Shown piece by piece: positions 42,301 through 50,611 of a stretch of DNA of 64,000 nt. Source of the DNA: Streptomyces armeniacus. GTDB lineage: Bacteria; Actinomycetota; Actinomycetes; Streptomycetales; Streptomycetaceae. Made by a program: the position numbers and the translations under genes. Numbering within the stretch: the first letter of the stretch is position 1; each line of letters opens with the position of its first letter. Under the pieces are notes generated by a model. It searched no databases. It saw nothing but the letters and a program-made list of their open reading frames with translations, and was not told the DNA's origin. The DNA is taken from NCBI RefSeq assembly GCF_003355155.1, contig NZ_CP031320.1, positions 3,153,367 to 3,217,366 on the forward strand, written 5' to 3'.

Positions 42301-43635
42301 ATGCTCCACAGACGCGTCATGGGTGTGTGTTCGGCCGTCGTGACGGTCGGCGCGCTTGCCCTGGCCGGGCTGCCGGGCGCAGCCGCCACGGCCGCTGAAT
42401 CCCCACGACCACCGGCCTTCGCCGGCAGCCCCGACGTCTCGCCCGGGATGCTGAAGGCCATGCAGCGCGACCTCGGGCTCACTCCGGCGGAGGCCGAGTC
42501 CCGGCTCGCCAACGAGCGTCAGGCCGGCGCGGACGCCGGGTCGCTGCGGCTGGAACTCGGTGACGACTTCGCCGGAGCCTGGGTGCGGGGTGCCACCGCG
42601 AAGCTGACGGTGGCCACGACCGACCGGTCCGACGTACGCGCGATCACCGCCAAGGGGGCCAAGGCCGAGGTGGTGGAGCACAGCTACGCCGAGCTCGAGG
42701 ACGCGAAGGACGCCCTGGACCGCGCGGCCAAGCGCAAGGCACCGGCCGGTACGCCGGTCTGGTACGTGGACGTGCGCACCAACAGCGTCGTGCTCCTCAG
42801 CTCGGAGCCGGCCGCGGCGGAGCGCTTCGCCGAGTCGGCAGGGGCCGAGGTACGGGTGTCGGTGCGCAAGTCGTCCGTCAAACCGCGTACGTTCTACGAT
42901 CTGCGCGGCGGCGACGCGTACTACATCGGCAGCGGTTCGCGCTGCTCGATCGGCTTCTCGGTGACGCAGAGCGGCCAGTCCGGCTTCGTCACCGCGGGCC
43001 ACTGCGGCCAGACCGGGGCCACCACGACCGGCTCCAACCGGCAGCCGCAGGGCACCTTCCGCGGCTCCAGCTTCCCCGGCAACGACTACGCGTACGTGGC
43101 CACGAACAGCAACTGGACCTCCACCCCCACGGTGAACAGCAGCCCGCAGTCGGTCGCCGGCTCCACGCAGGCGATGGTCGGCGCGTCGATCTGCCGTTCC
43201 GGTTCCACCACGGGCTGGCACTGCGGCTCGGTCCAGCAGCTGAACACCAGCGTCACGTACCCGCAGGGCACGGTGAACGGAGTGACCCGTACGAACGTGT
43301 GTGCCGAACCCGGTGACTCCGGTGGCTCGTTCATCTCCGGTGACCAGGCACAGGGCATGACCTCCGGCGGCTCCGGCAACTGCCGGTCCGGCGGCACCAC
43401 GTACTTCCAGCCGGTGAACGAGGCGCTGCAGGTCTACGGCGTCACCCTCACCACGACCGGTGGCGGCGGTGACCCCGGCCCCGGCGATCCGGACGGCACC
43501 TGGAAGACCACCACGGTGTACCAGGCGGGCGACGAGGTGACCTACAACGGCGCCAAGTACCGCTGCCTCCAGGCCCACCAGGCACAGCCTGGCTGGGAGC
43601 CGCCCAACGTGCCCGCGCTCTGGCAGCGCGTCTGA
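42301..43635 (+). CDS. Secreted streptogrisin-type serine protease with chitin-binding domain
   Basis: 444 residues. Signal peptide at about 1-33, an alpha-lytic-type propeptide (about 40-195), then a chymotrypsin-fold S1 domain with the triad His234 (TAGHCG), Asp262 (GNDYAYV) and Ser340 (GDSGGS). A Gly/Pro linker leads to a C-terminal CBM5/12 chitin-binding module (WKTTTVYQAGDEVTYNGAKY). The domain order matches Streptomyces griseus protease C. It probably degrades proteins on chitin-rich material outside the cell. Confidence 0.95.
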   Translation: MLHRRVMGVCSAVVTVGALALAGLPGAAATAAESPRPPAFAGSPDVSPGMLKAMQRDLGLTPAEAESRLANERQAGADAGSLRLELGDDFAGAWVRGATAKLTVATTDRSDVRAITAKGAKAEVVEHSYAELEDAKDALDRAAKRKAPAGTPVWYVDVRTNSVVLLSSEPAAAERFAESAGAEVRVSVRKSSVKPRTFYDLRGGDAYYIGSGSRCSIGFSVTQSGQSGFVTAGHCGQTGATTTGSNRQPQGTFRGSSFPGNDYAYVATNSNWTSTPTVNSSPQSVAGSTQAMVGASICRSGSTTGWHCGSVQQLNTSVTYPQGTVNGVTRTNVCAEPGDSGGSFISGDQAQGMTSGGSGNCRSGGTTYFQPVNEALQVYGVTLTTTGGGGDPGPGDPDGTWKTTTVYQAGDEVTYNGAKYRCLQAHQAQPGWEPPNVPALWQRV

Positions 43636-43675
43636 CAGCCTCCCGACGGCGTGCTGGCGGGCATACCGCGGCTCT

Positions 43676-43711
43676 GACGGCCGGGACGCACACGGGTGCG
43701 TTCCGGCCGTC
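43676..43711 (+). terminator. Terminator after the protease gene
   Basis: Sixteen-base inverted repeat with one G-T type mismatch (GACGGCCGGGACGCAC / GTGCGTTCCGGCCGTC) and a 4-base loop, 40 bases past the stop. Confidence 0.8.
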
Positions 43712-43775
43712 GACCGCCTCTCCTGCCACCGATTTCCCATCGGGACCCCGCGTGACGTAGAGTCGTGTTTACCGA

Positions 43776-43849
43776 CGCGGGGTGGAGCAGCTCGGTAGCT
43801 CGCTGGGCTCATAACCCAGAGGTCGCAGGTTCAAATCCTGTCCCCGCTA
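43776..43849 (+). tRNA. Initiator tRNA-fMet (CAT)
   Basis: A 74-base cloverleaf with anticodon CAT at 43810-43812. Initiator hallmarks are present: the first base pair of the acceptor stem is mismatched (C1 opposite T72), and the anticodon stem ends in three G-C pairs (GGG / CCC). T arm is GCAGG-TTCAAAT-CCTGT. The 3' CCA is not encoded (CTG follows). A strong terminator follows 7 bases later. Confidence 0.95.
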
Positions 43850-43856
43850 CTGCACA

Positions 43857-43889
43857 GAGAAGGCCCGGCAGATTCTGCCGGGCCTTCTC
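43857..43889 (+). terminator. Terminator of the tRNA gene
   Basis: Perfect 15-base inverted repeat (GAGAAGGCCCGGCAG / CTGCCGGGCCTTCTC) with a 3-base loop. Confidence 0.9.
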
Positions 43890-44205
43890 GCATGTCCGGC
43901 CCCGGCCCCCGCTCCGTGCCCCCCTGCCGCCCTCTGCCGCCCCCCGTCGGGGGCCCGTCGGGGGCCTACCGGGTACCCGCGCGGGGAACGGCCGGTGAAC
44001 CCCTTCTGACGTGGCAATGTTCCCGTCCGAGGTGGTCTGAAATGGCACCGGAGACCGCTCCGCCAGGCTGGCCTAAATCGGCCAAAGTCCGGACCCTGAT
44101 TTGGTCGTCGCAAGGGCTCCGTGGAAGGCACCATCGTTGGTGAGCCGACCATCGGCGACAGGCAGAAACGCTGGGTCCGTCCCGGCCGTTCAGCAGGAGG
44201 AACCC
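43890..44205. other. Intergenic region with no recognised gene
   Basis: About 316 bases between the tRNA terminator and the small gene. Base composition becomes less GC-rich near 44010-44110 (CTAAATCGGCCAAAG, TGATTTGGTCG). The promoter of the small gene should be here; I see no conserved RNA or protein. Confidence 0.4.
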
Positions 44206-44409
44206 ATGCGCGCACCCTTGATGTCCGTGATCCGCGTGTGCCGGGAAGTCGCTTACGGCATCGACACGATGAACGCGATCACCCACGGGAAGCGCCCGTC
44301 CGCCCCGCCGTACGCGGTGCACCCCGGTGCCCGCGTCCAGTTCCCGGACGCCGCTCAGGCGCGGGAGCCGATGCCGGAGGCGAAGGCGGGCTCGGCCGGC
44401 CGCGGCTGA
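44206..44409 (+). CDS. Small protein of unknown function
   Basis: 67 residues, starting MRAPLMSVIRVCREVAYG with a strong CAGGAGG six bases before the ATG. The middle is polar (GIDTMNAITHGKRPSAPPYAV) and the tail Ala/Gly-rich. There is no membrane segment or known motif, and one cysteine. A bidirectional hairpin follows 45 bases downstream. The good ribosome-binding site and terminator argue for a real gene; function unknown. Confidence 0.6.
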   Translation: MRAPLMSVIRVCREVAYGIDTMNAITHGKRPSAPPYAVHPGARVQFPDAAQAREPMPEAKAGSAGRG

Positions 44410-44453
44410 CCCGGCCGGCCGACCCGGCACACCACATACCCCCCATACAGCAG

Positions 44454-44483
44454 AAGGTCCGCCCGGATCACCGGGCGGACCTT
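44454..44483. terminator. Bidirectional terminator between small gene and MreB-like gene
   Basis: Perfect 13-base inverted repeat (AAGGTCCGCCCGG / CCGGGCGGACCTT) with a 4-base loop between convergent genes. Confidence 0.85.
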
Positions 44484-44500
44484 CCACGGCGGGAGCCGGC

Positions 44501-45607
44501 TCAGCCGGCTTCCGCCGTCTGCTTTTCCGCGTGCCGCCCGTCGGCGTCCTGCGGCTCGCTGTCCTGCGGCCTGGCGTCCGGCCGGCCGCCGCCCGGCGCG
44601 AACGGCCGTACGCCACCCTCCGTCATGGCGGCCAGGCCCCGCACCACGCAGCCCGCCGGCTCATCCGCGATGTGCACGGACATGCCCGTGTTCTCGCGCA
44701 GCCGGTCGTCCAGCCCCGGCAGCAGCGCCATGCCACCCGTCAGCATCATGCCGCGGTCGGCGAGGTCCGCGACCAGGTCCGGCGGGCATCGGTGCAGCAC
44801 CCCGCGGATCGCGTCGAGCAGGCCGGTCATCGGCGCCTGCACCGCGGACCGTACGTCCTGCGGGTCGACCAGGATCGTACGGGCCATCCCCGTCACCACG
44901 TCCCGCCCGTGCACCTCGGTGGGGGCGTCGGAGGGGGTGGCGGAGTTGTTGAGCGCGCGGTGCAGGGGGCGTACGGCCTGACTCGGCAGCATCAGCTCGT
45001 GGTGGTTCCGCAGATGCTGTACGAGCGCGTTGTTGATGGTGTCGCCGCCCATCGGGACCGTCACCGCGGCGACGATCGCGCCCAGCGACAGCACCGCGAC
45101 CTGGGTGGTGGTGGCACCGCAGACGAGGATCATGGTGGCCTGGGGCTGCTCCACCGGCAGCCCGCACCCGACGCCCGCCGCGGTCGGCGCGTCCACCAGC
45201 TCGACGCGCCGCGCGCCGACCCCGGCCAGCGTCTCCACGGCCGCGCGCCGCGCGAGCGGGTCGGCGTTGTGGGGGACGCACACGGCGGCGCGCAGGGTCG
45301 GGCGGCGGCGCCAGGCCCGCCGTACCTTCTCGCCGACCAGCGCGCGCAGCATGCGCTGCGCCATCTCGATGTCCACCACCATGCCGCCGGTGACCGGCCG
45401 CACGACCCGGATGTGCTCCGGCGTGCGTCCGGCCATCCGCTCCGCGGCGGCGCCCACCGCGATCAGCGCGCCGGAGTAGGTGTTGACGGCGACGCAGGAC
45501 GGCTCGTCGACGACCAGCCCGGACTGTTTGATGTGGACGCGCGTACGGGCGGCGCCGAGGTCGACGGCCACGGTGCAGCGGCGGAGCCGGTCAAGGCTGA
45601 AGGGCAC
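44501..45607 (-). CDS. MreB/Mbl-like actin homologue with altered nucleotide-binding motifs
   Basis: 368 residues, collinear with MreB. Phosphate-1 motif is DLGAARTRVHI (usually DLGTANT). Phosphate-2, normally DIGGGTTE, reads VCGATTTQ, losing the Asp. The catalytic EEP region reads VDAPTAAGVGCGLPV, and the adenosine motif reads LTGGMALLPG. The C-terminal 40 residues are a charged tail. It is not linked to mreC, mreD or cell-wall genes. The changed motifs suggest it does not hydrolyse ATP normally. Streptomycetes often carry extra Mbl-like genes. GTG start at 45607 with AAGGAC upstream. Confidence 0.85.
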   Translation of the reverse strand: MPFSLDRLRRCTVAVDLGAARTRVHIKQSGLVVDEPSCVAVNTYSGALIAVGAAAERMAGRTPEHIRVVRPVTGGMVVDIEMAQRMLRALVGEKVRRAWRRRPTLRAAVCVPHNADPLARRAAVETLAGVGARRVELVDAPTAAGVGCGLPVEQPQATMILVCGATTTQVAVLSLGAIVAAVTVPMGGDTINNALVQHLRNHHELMLPSQAVRPLHRALNNSATPSDAPTEVHGRDVVTGMARTILVDPQDVRSAVQAPMTGLLDAIRGVLHRCPPDLVADLADRGMMLTGGMALLPGLDDRLRENTGMSVHIADEPAGCVVRGLAAMTEGGVRPFAPGGGRPDARPQDSEPQDADGRHAEKQTAEAG

Positions 45608-45776
45608 GGCACAGGTCCTTCCCGAGGGTGGTCCGGGCCGCTCACCCCGCGGCCCTGTGCTCAGCGTGCGCGCAGCGCGGCGGCCCCGCCCGCCGGGCTG
45701 GTCCGGTCGGGCGAGGCTGAAGGGTGCGCGGGAAGTGCGCTGGTGACGGGCGGTCAGTACGGGTGGCGGGCGGCCG

Positions 45777-47738
45777 TCAGGCCGGCTGCGCCTCCTCCTC
45801 GGCGGGCGGGCCTGCGGCGGCCGTCGCGTCCCCCGCGTCCTCCGCGTCCCCCGCGTCCCCCGCGTCCTCCGCGTACGGCTCGTCGCTGAACTGCGTGCGG
45901 TACAGCTGCTCGTACCGGCCGCCCGCCGCCAGCAGCTCGCCGTGGGTGCCGCGCTCCACGATGCGGCCCTCCTCCAGCACGAGGATCTGGTCGGCCGCCC
46001 GTACCGTCGACAGCCGGTGCGCGATCACCACCGACGTGCGCCCCGCCAGTGCCTCGGCCAGCGCCTCCTGCACCGCCGCCTCCGAGGTGGAGTCCAGGTG
46101 TGCCGTGGCCTCGTCGAGGATCACCACGCGGGGCTGCGCCAGCAGCAGCCGGGCGATGGTGAGGCGCTGGCGCTCGCCGCCGGAGAGCCGGTAGCCGCGC
46201 TCGCCGACGATGGTGTCCAGCCCGTCCGGCAGCCCGGCGACGAGCCCGTCCAGGCGGGCACGGCGCAGCGCGTCCCACACCTCGTCGTCGGTGGCGTCGG
46301 GGCGGGGCAGCAGCAGGTTGGCGCGGATGGTGTCGTGGAAGAGGTGCCCGTCCTGGGTGACCATGCCGAGGGTGTGCCGCAGCGAGTCGGCGCGTACGTC
46401 CCGTACGTCCGTGCCCGCGAGCCGTACGGCGCCGCTGTCCGTGTCGTACAGCCGCGGCGCCAGCTGCGCGATGGTCGACTTGCCGGCGCCCGAGGAGCCG
46501 ACGAGCGCCACCATCTGGCCCGGCTCGGCGCGGAACGAGATGCCGTGCAGGACCTCCTCGCCGCCGCGGGTGTCGAGCGTGGCGACCTCCTCCAGGGAGG
46601 CGAGGGAGACCTTCTCGGCGGACGGGTAGCTGAAGCTGACATCGTCGAACTCGACGGACACCGGCCCCTCCGGCACCTCCACCGCGTCCGGCTTCTCCTC
46701 GATCAGCGGCTTCAGGTCCAGCACCTCGAACACCCGCTGGAAGCTGACCAGCGCGGTCATCACCTCCATACGCGCGCTGGCGAGGGCGGTCAGCGGCGCG
46801 TACAGCCGGGTCAGCAGCATCGCGAGCGCGACGACGGAGCCCGGGTCGAGCGAGCCGTGCAGCGCGAAGTAACCGCCGAGGCCGTAGACGAGGGCGAGCG
46901 CGAGGGCGGAGACGAGGGTGAGGGAGGTGATGAAGTAGTGCTGCACCATGGCCGTACGGATGCCGATGTCCCGTACGCGCGCGGCCCGCCCGGTGAACTC
47001 CGCCGACTCCTCCTCCGGCCGCCCGAACAGCTTGACCAGCGTCGCGCCCGGTGCCGAGAAGCGCTCCGTCATCTGCGTGCTCATCGCGGCGTTGTGCTGG
47101 GCGCGCTCGCGCTCCAGCCGGGCCAGCCGGGCGCCCATCCGGCGCGCGGGCAGCACGAACACGGGCAGCAGCACCAGCGCGAGCAGCGTGATCTGCCAGG
47201 AGATGTTCAGCATGACGACGAGCGTGAGGAGCAGCGTGACCAGGTTGCTGACCACGCCGGAGAGGGTGTCGCTGAAGGCGCGCTGGGCGCCGATGACGTC
47301 GTTGTTGAGCCTGCTGACCAGGGCGCCCGTACGGGTCCGGGTGAAGAACGCGACCGGCATCCGCTGCACATGGTCGTAGACCGCCGTACGCAGCTGGAGG
47401 ATCAGGCCCTCGCCGATACGGGTGGACAGCCAGCGGGTGCCGATCCCCGCGGCGGCCTCAGCGAGCGCGATGGCCGCGATCACCCCGGCCAGGCCCAGCA
47501 CCACGGACGAGTCCGAGCCGTCCACGATCGCGTCCACGACCTGGCCCGCGAGCAGCGGTGTCGCGACGGTGAGCAGGGCGAGGACGCTGCTGATCGCCAG
47601 AAAGAAGACGATCTTCCGGTGCTGCGGGCGGGCGAACCGGATGATGCGCCGCAGGCTGGCCCGGGAGAAGGGGCGCTGGTCGTCCTTCGCGTACTTGGCG
47701 TGGTACAGCGCGCTCCAGGCCGTCATTTCCATGCTCAT
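45777..47738 (-). CDS. ABC exporter, fused membrane and ATPase domains
   Basis: About 653 residues. Six membrane segments (about residues 35-330) form a type-I exporter domain, followed by an ATPase domain with Walker A GSSGAGKST, signature LSGGERQR and Walker B VVILDEATAHLD. The ATPase core carries an insertion (SAEKVSLASLEEVATLDTRGG) before the Q-loop region, and the C-terminus ends in Asp/Ala/Gly repeats (EDAGDAGDAEDAGDA). It probably works as a homodimer exporting lipid or drugs. Starts at 47738 or 47732 are both possible; ribosome-binding sites are weak. Confidence 0.9.
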   Translation of the reverse strand: MSMEMTAWSALYHAKYAKDDQRPFSRASLRRIIRFARPQHRKIVFFLAISSVLALLTVATPLLAGQVVDAIVDGSDSSVVLGLAGVIAAIALAEAAAGIGTRWLSTRIGEGLILQLRTAVYDHVQRMPVAFFTRTRTGALVSRLNNDVIGAQRAFSDTLSGVVSNLVTLLLTLVVMLNISWQITLLALVLLPVFVLPARRMGARLARLERERAQHNAAMSTQMTERFSAPGATLVKLFGRPEEESAEFTGRAARVRDIGIRTAMVQHYFITSLTLVSALALALVYGLGGYFALHGSLDPGSVVALAMLLTRLYAPLTALASARMEVMTALVSFQRVFEVLDLKPLIEEKPDAVEVPEGPVSVEFDDVSFSYPSAEKVSLASLEEVATLDTRGGEEVLHGISFRAEPGQMVALVGSSGAGKSTIAQLAPRLYDTDSGAVRLAGTDVRDVRADSLRHTLGMVTQDGHLFHDTIRANLLLPRPDATDDEVWDALRRARLDGLVAGLPDGLDTIVGERGYRLSGGERQRLTIARLLLAQPRVVILDEATAHLDSTSEAAVQEALAEALAGRTSVVIAHRLSTVRAADQILVLEEGRIVERGTHGELLAAGGRYEQLYRTQFSDEPYAEDAGDAGDAEDAGDATAAAGPPAEEEAQPA

Positions 47739-47793
47739 AACCGTCCGCACCTTCCGTAGTGGGTGAACGGGCACGACGATAGAAATTAAACGA

Positions 47794-47809
47794 CACTTCA
47801 AGTCAAGTG
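47794..47809 (-). promoter_or_regulatory. Promoter/inverted repeat upstream of the ABC exporter
   Basis: CACTTCAAGTCAAGTG (arms CACTT / AAGTG), about 60 bases before the exporter start. Read leftward the region contains TTGACT as a -35 candidate and an AT-rich stretch (TTTAATTTCTATCG) where the -10 would lie. No regulator gene is adjacent. Confidence 0.4.
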
Positions 47810-47849
47810 GCGGTCGAGCGCATCGCCGGCCACGGACGCCTCGGGCGGC

Positions 47850-48920
47850 TCAGCGTGCCACGTAGACGATCCACACCGGGCCGCGTGCGAACTCCATCCG
47901 CTGCCCGTCCGGCAGCGTGAAGGCGGTCCCGTCGTCGGCCGACGGACGCCGCCAGTCCGTGTCGTACGCCCTCCCGTCGCGCAGCACGGTCGCCTTCCCC
48001 GAGCCGACCGTCTCCAGATACGGCGTGACCGCGCCGGCCACGTCGCGGTACCGGGACTCCCGTACGGTCACCTGCTGGAGGACGACCGTCGCGGCGCCGA
48101 GCCGCTCGCCGGAGCCCGTACGGGCCGGGGAGCCGTCCATGGAGACCAGCCAGCGGCCGCGGTCCGCCGACCAGTCGAAGCCGAAGCGCGCCGCGGGGTA
48201 GCGCACGGTCCGGTGCGACTCCGCGGCGCCGCCCTCGGGGGCCGGACCGAAGCGGAAGCCGATGTCCCGGGCGCTGCTCGCGCCGGGTGCCGCGCGCAGT
48301 GCGCGCCCGGGGCGGAGGTACAGGTTGTGCGGGGGCGCGTGCGCGGCGGAGCGGAAGTAGGCGCCGGGCGCCTTCGGGGGCGGCAGCGGGAACAGCGGCG
48401 CGCGGTCGAGGGTGTCCTGCAGGGCGGACCGTACGCCCGAGTACGCGAGCGCCGGGCGGCCGAACTGCCGCAGCAGCTCCAGATCCGACTCCCGGGCGCT
48501 GCGTACGGGCCCGGCCTCGGAGGGCAGCCGCCCGGAGTAGACGGCCATCAGCCGGCTGAGGCCGCCCTCCACCAGCTCGACGTGCACGAGGTCGGCCGCC
48601 TCGAGCCCGGCGTGCGGGCGGGCGCCGGGCGCGTTGTCGAGCTTCACCGCCAGTACGGGGCGGTCGCGGGGCACGGTCTCGCCCGTGAACGGGGAGCGCA
48701 CGGGGCCCGTGCTGGGGGCGCCGGTGGGGCCCGCGTCCTCGTCCGGCGAGGTGTCGCAGGCGGCGCCCAGGGCGAGCAGGGTGACGGCGGCCAGGGCGAG
48801 CGTCCGTACGGTGCGGGTGCGGGTGCGGGTGCGGGTGCGGGTGCGGGTGCGCGCACGCGTCCGGGCGTGCGTACGGGTCCGGGCTGGGCCCGGCGGCGTA
48901 CGTCCCGTGCGTGCGGCCAT
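47850..48920 (-). CDS. DUF3048-domain lipoprotein
   Basis: 356 residues. The N-terminus contains a run of Arg-Thr dipeptides encoded by a hexanucleotide repeat, then a hydrophobic stretch with lipobox LGAAC (TLLALGAACDTSPDED). The DUF3048 domain follows (RPVLAVKLDNAPGARPHAGLEAADLVH, in parts; GPVRSARESDLELL), of the kind in YerB-like proteins of unknown function. ATG at 48920, 8 bases after GGGAGG; a GTG that would overlap that site is rejected. Confidence 0.85.
   Translation of the reverse strand: MAARTGRTPPGPARTRTHARTRARTRTRTRTRTRTRTVRTLALAAVTLLALGAACDTSPDEDAGPTGAPSTGPVRSPFTGETVPRDRPVLAVKLDNAPGARPHAGLEAADLVHVELVEGGLSRLMAVYSGRLPSEAGPVRSARESDLELLRQFGRPALAYSGVRSALQDTLDRAPLFPLPPPKAPGAYFRSAAHAPPHNLYLRPGRALRAAPGASSARDIGFRFGPAPEGGAAESHRTVRYPAARFGFDWSADRGRWLVSMDGSPARTGSGERLGAATVVLQQVTVRESRYRDVAGAVTPYLETVGSGKATVLRDGRAYDTDWRRPSADDGTAFTLPDGQRMEFARGPVWIVYVAR
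48811..48846. repeat. Six tandem GTGCGG hexamers in the DUF3048 gene
   Basis: Perfect tandem repeat of a 6-base unit (six copies, with a degenerate seventh), encoding alternating Arg-Thr in the n-region of the signal peptide. Copy-number change would keep the frame but alter the length of the positively charged leader. Confidence 0.85.
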
Positions 48921-49444
48921 GGCGGCCACCTCCCGGCGTCGGCCTCACCCGTGTCCCGTGTCCTACCCCCGGCGCGTACGTATGCGCTTGCGCCGGCGCC
49001 CGAGCTGCTGCCCGCGCCCGATTACGCTCCTCCGTCCATGCTGCGCCGATCGGGCGTTTCCCACCTCTCGTGCCAAGGACCGGACCAAGGCCCGCACACG
49101 ATTTCCCTGTGCGGACAGAAAGATGGGCGGTACAGGAGGCGAGCCGCCCGCAAATCGCGTCTTCTCTTCGGAAGGCTTCTCCGGAGGGGGGATTTCCATG
49201 GTCACGCCGACGGTCGGTCATCCGGTACGTGCCCACCGCAGCAATACCGGTAGCGTTGCCTCCACTTGTGCCTCCGACATATGCGCAAGCTTCTGACCGG
49301 CTGTGATGGCCCCGCAACAGGGTGTCGTGCACGTGCATTAGCGCATGCATCAGCACGTGAACGGGGTTATGATCCAGGGCAGTTGAAGGTGTCCCGCTTT
49401 CACGAGGGGCATCTCTCGCCCTCAGCGCCACCCGGGAGACTCCA
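48921..49444. other. Intergenic region before the DUF397 gene
   Basis: About 520 bases with no convincing gene. Its right part holds the TGCACGTGCA palindrome (49328-49337), a nearby GCACGTGA repeat (49353-49360) and a TATGAT -10 box (49368-49373) for the DUF397 gene. The left part is unassigned. Confidence 0.5.
49328..49373 (+). promoter_or_regulatory. DUF397 promoter with TGCACGTGCA palindrome
   Basis: Palindrome TGCACGTGCA (49328-49337), a further CACGTG at 49354-49359, and TATGAT at 49368-49373 as -10. The palindrome recurs at 50508-50517 before the XRE gene, suggesting a common regulator. Confidence 0.6.
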
Positions 49445-49684
49445 GTGCCTCACGCGTACAACGGCATGGCCGCCAGGGACCTCCAAGGGGTCCAGTGGCA
49501 GAAGAGCCGGCACAGCAATTCGCAGGGCACGTGTGTGGAGTTCGCGAAGCTGCCGGGCGGCGACGTGGCCGTACGGAACTCGCGCTTCCCCGAAGGCCCC
49601 GCGCTCGTCTACACGCCCGCGGAGGTGGAGGCGATGCTCCTCGGCGTCAAGGACGGGGAGTTCGACCACCTCGTACAGAGCTGA
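49445..49684 (+). CDS. DUF397 small protein
   Basis: 79 residues with the DUF397 pattern WQKSRHSNSQGTCVEFAKLPGGDVAVRNSR (in parts) and a terminal F-D/E-rich end. The start is the GTG at 49445, with GGGAGA upstream. DUF397 proteins accompany XRE-DUF5753 regulators in Streptomyces, as at abaA-like loci, and may act as small regulators or antitoxin-like partners of them. The partner regulator lies 930 bases downstream. Confidence 0.9.
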   Translation: MPHAYNGMAARDLQGVQWQKSRHSNSQGTCVEFAKLPGGDVAVRNSRFPEGPALVYTPAEVEAMLLGVKDGEFDHLVQS

Positions 49685-49809
49685 GTACGGAAGAACGGAC
49701 GCGTACGCGACCCCGCGTACCTACGGAACAGTGCCGTACGGAGCAGCCCCGTACGGCACTTGGGCCGGCGGCCGTGGCGGCGGCCGTGGCGGTGCGCGCC
49801 CTCACACGG

Positions 49810-50331
49810 TCACACTGCCGGACCGAACCGGAACATCGCCCAGACGACCTTTCCCGGCAGCGCGCCGGTGAGTCTGTGCCACCCCCAGCAGTCGCTGAAC
49901 GAGTCCACCAGCCAGAGTCCGCGGCCCGACTCGGCTGTGCAGTCGGCGAAGCCGACCATCTCGTCGAACTCCTTCTCCTGGGCGGCCGCGTGCGGCGCCT
50001 CGCCGCTGGGATCGCGTACGGCGCACACCAGCCGTGAGGACCAGCGCATCAGATGCAGCCGCACCGGCGGGTCGGCCTCCGGCGGGGCGCTGGCCGGCAG
50101 GCCGTGCCGCAGCGCGTTGGTCACCAGCTCGGAGACCACCAGCGCGACGTCGTCGAACTCCCGGTTGAGCTCCCAGCGTCGGAGCGTCTTGTGGGTGAAC
50201 ACCCGGGCGCTCTTCACCGCTTCGTAGCGCGCCGGCAGTGCACAGGAGGCCGATCCGGAGAGCGCCGCGGCGTCGAGCGCGGGGAGTCCATGCCATAACG
50301 GCTCGAGCACAGTCGATCCATCGGTCCCCAT
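49810..50331 (-). CDS. SpoIIAB/RsbW-like ATP-binding protein
   Basis: 173 residues of the GHKL ATPase family: N-box VVSELVTNALRHGLP and G-box AESGRGLWLVDSFSD. Such proteins act as anti-sigma-factor-like kinases or switch proteins. ATG at 50331, with AGGAG nine bases upstream; the frame is open further upstream but without a site. It is divergent from the XRE gene and convergent with the DUF397 gene, completing the trio typical of abaA/whiJ-like loci. Confidence 0.88.
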   Translation of the reverse strand: MGTDGSTVLEPLWHGLPALDAAALSGSASCALPARYEAVKSARVFTHKTLRRWELNREFDDVALVVSELVTNALRHGLPASAPPEADPPVRLHLMRWSSRLVCAVRDPSGEAPHAAAQEKEFDEMVGFADCTAESGRGLWLVDSFSDCWGWHRLTGALPGKVVWAMFRFGPAV

Positions 50332-50507
50332 GACGAGCCACTCCTGAGCCGTTTGCGCCAGCGACGATCCTCGCGGATCCCGGTCCTCGGTGCTCCCCCG
50401 ATGGGCGCTCAAGACGTGCGTTTCGTAGAGTCTTCAACTTCCCTAGCACCGCGTGCACTTGTGCGATCCCCATGGTTCACAAAGCCCACGGCAGATGCAA
50501 GGGCAGA

Positions 50508-50517
50508 TGCACGTGCA
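50508..50517. promoter_or_regulatory. TGCACGTGCA palindrome between ATPase and XRE genes
   Basis: Perfect decamer palindrome in the divergent intergenic region; a related TGCACTTGTGC lies at about 50454-50464. The same decamer occurs before the DUF397 gene. Confidence 0.6.
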
Positions 50518-50611
50518 CGAGAGACTTTCCATCATGTGTAATCACACGGGCACGCAACGGAGCCCGGAGATGGCAGACTGCCCCCCTAGTAGGGGTGGAG
50601 GGTTAATCGAA

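Noticed and set aside
42684..42881. Minus-strand small open frame in the protease propeptide
   Set aside because: Antisense shadow without ribosome-binding site or family pattern.
43776..44205. tRNA as an integration site with a nearby mobile element
   Set aside because: No integrase gene or duplicated tRNA end is seen on either side.
48811..48850. Tandem hexamer considered as an origin or attachment site
   Set aside because: It lies inside the signal peptide coding region and is not accompanied by a recombinase or integrase gene.
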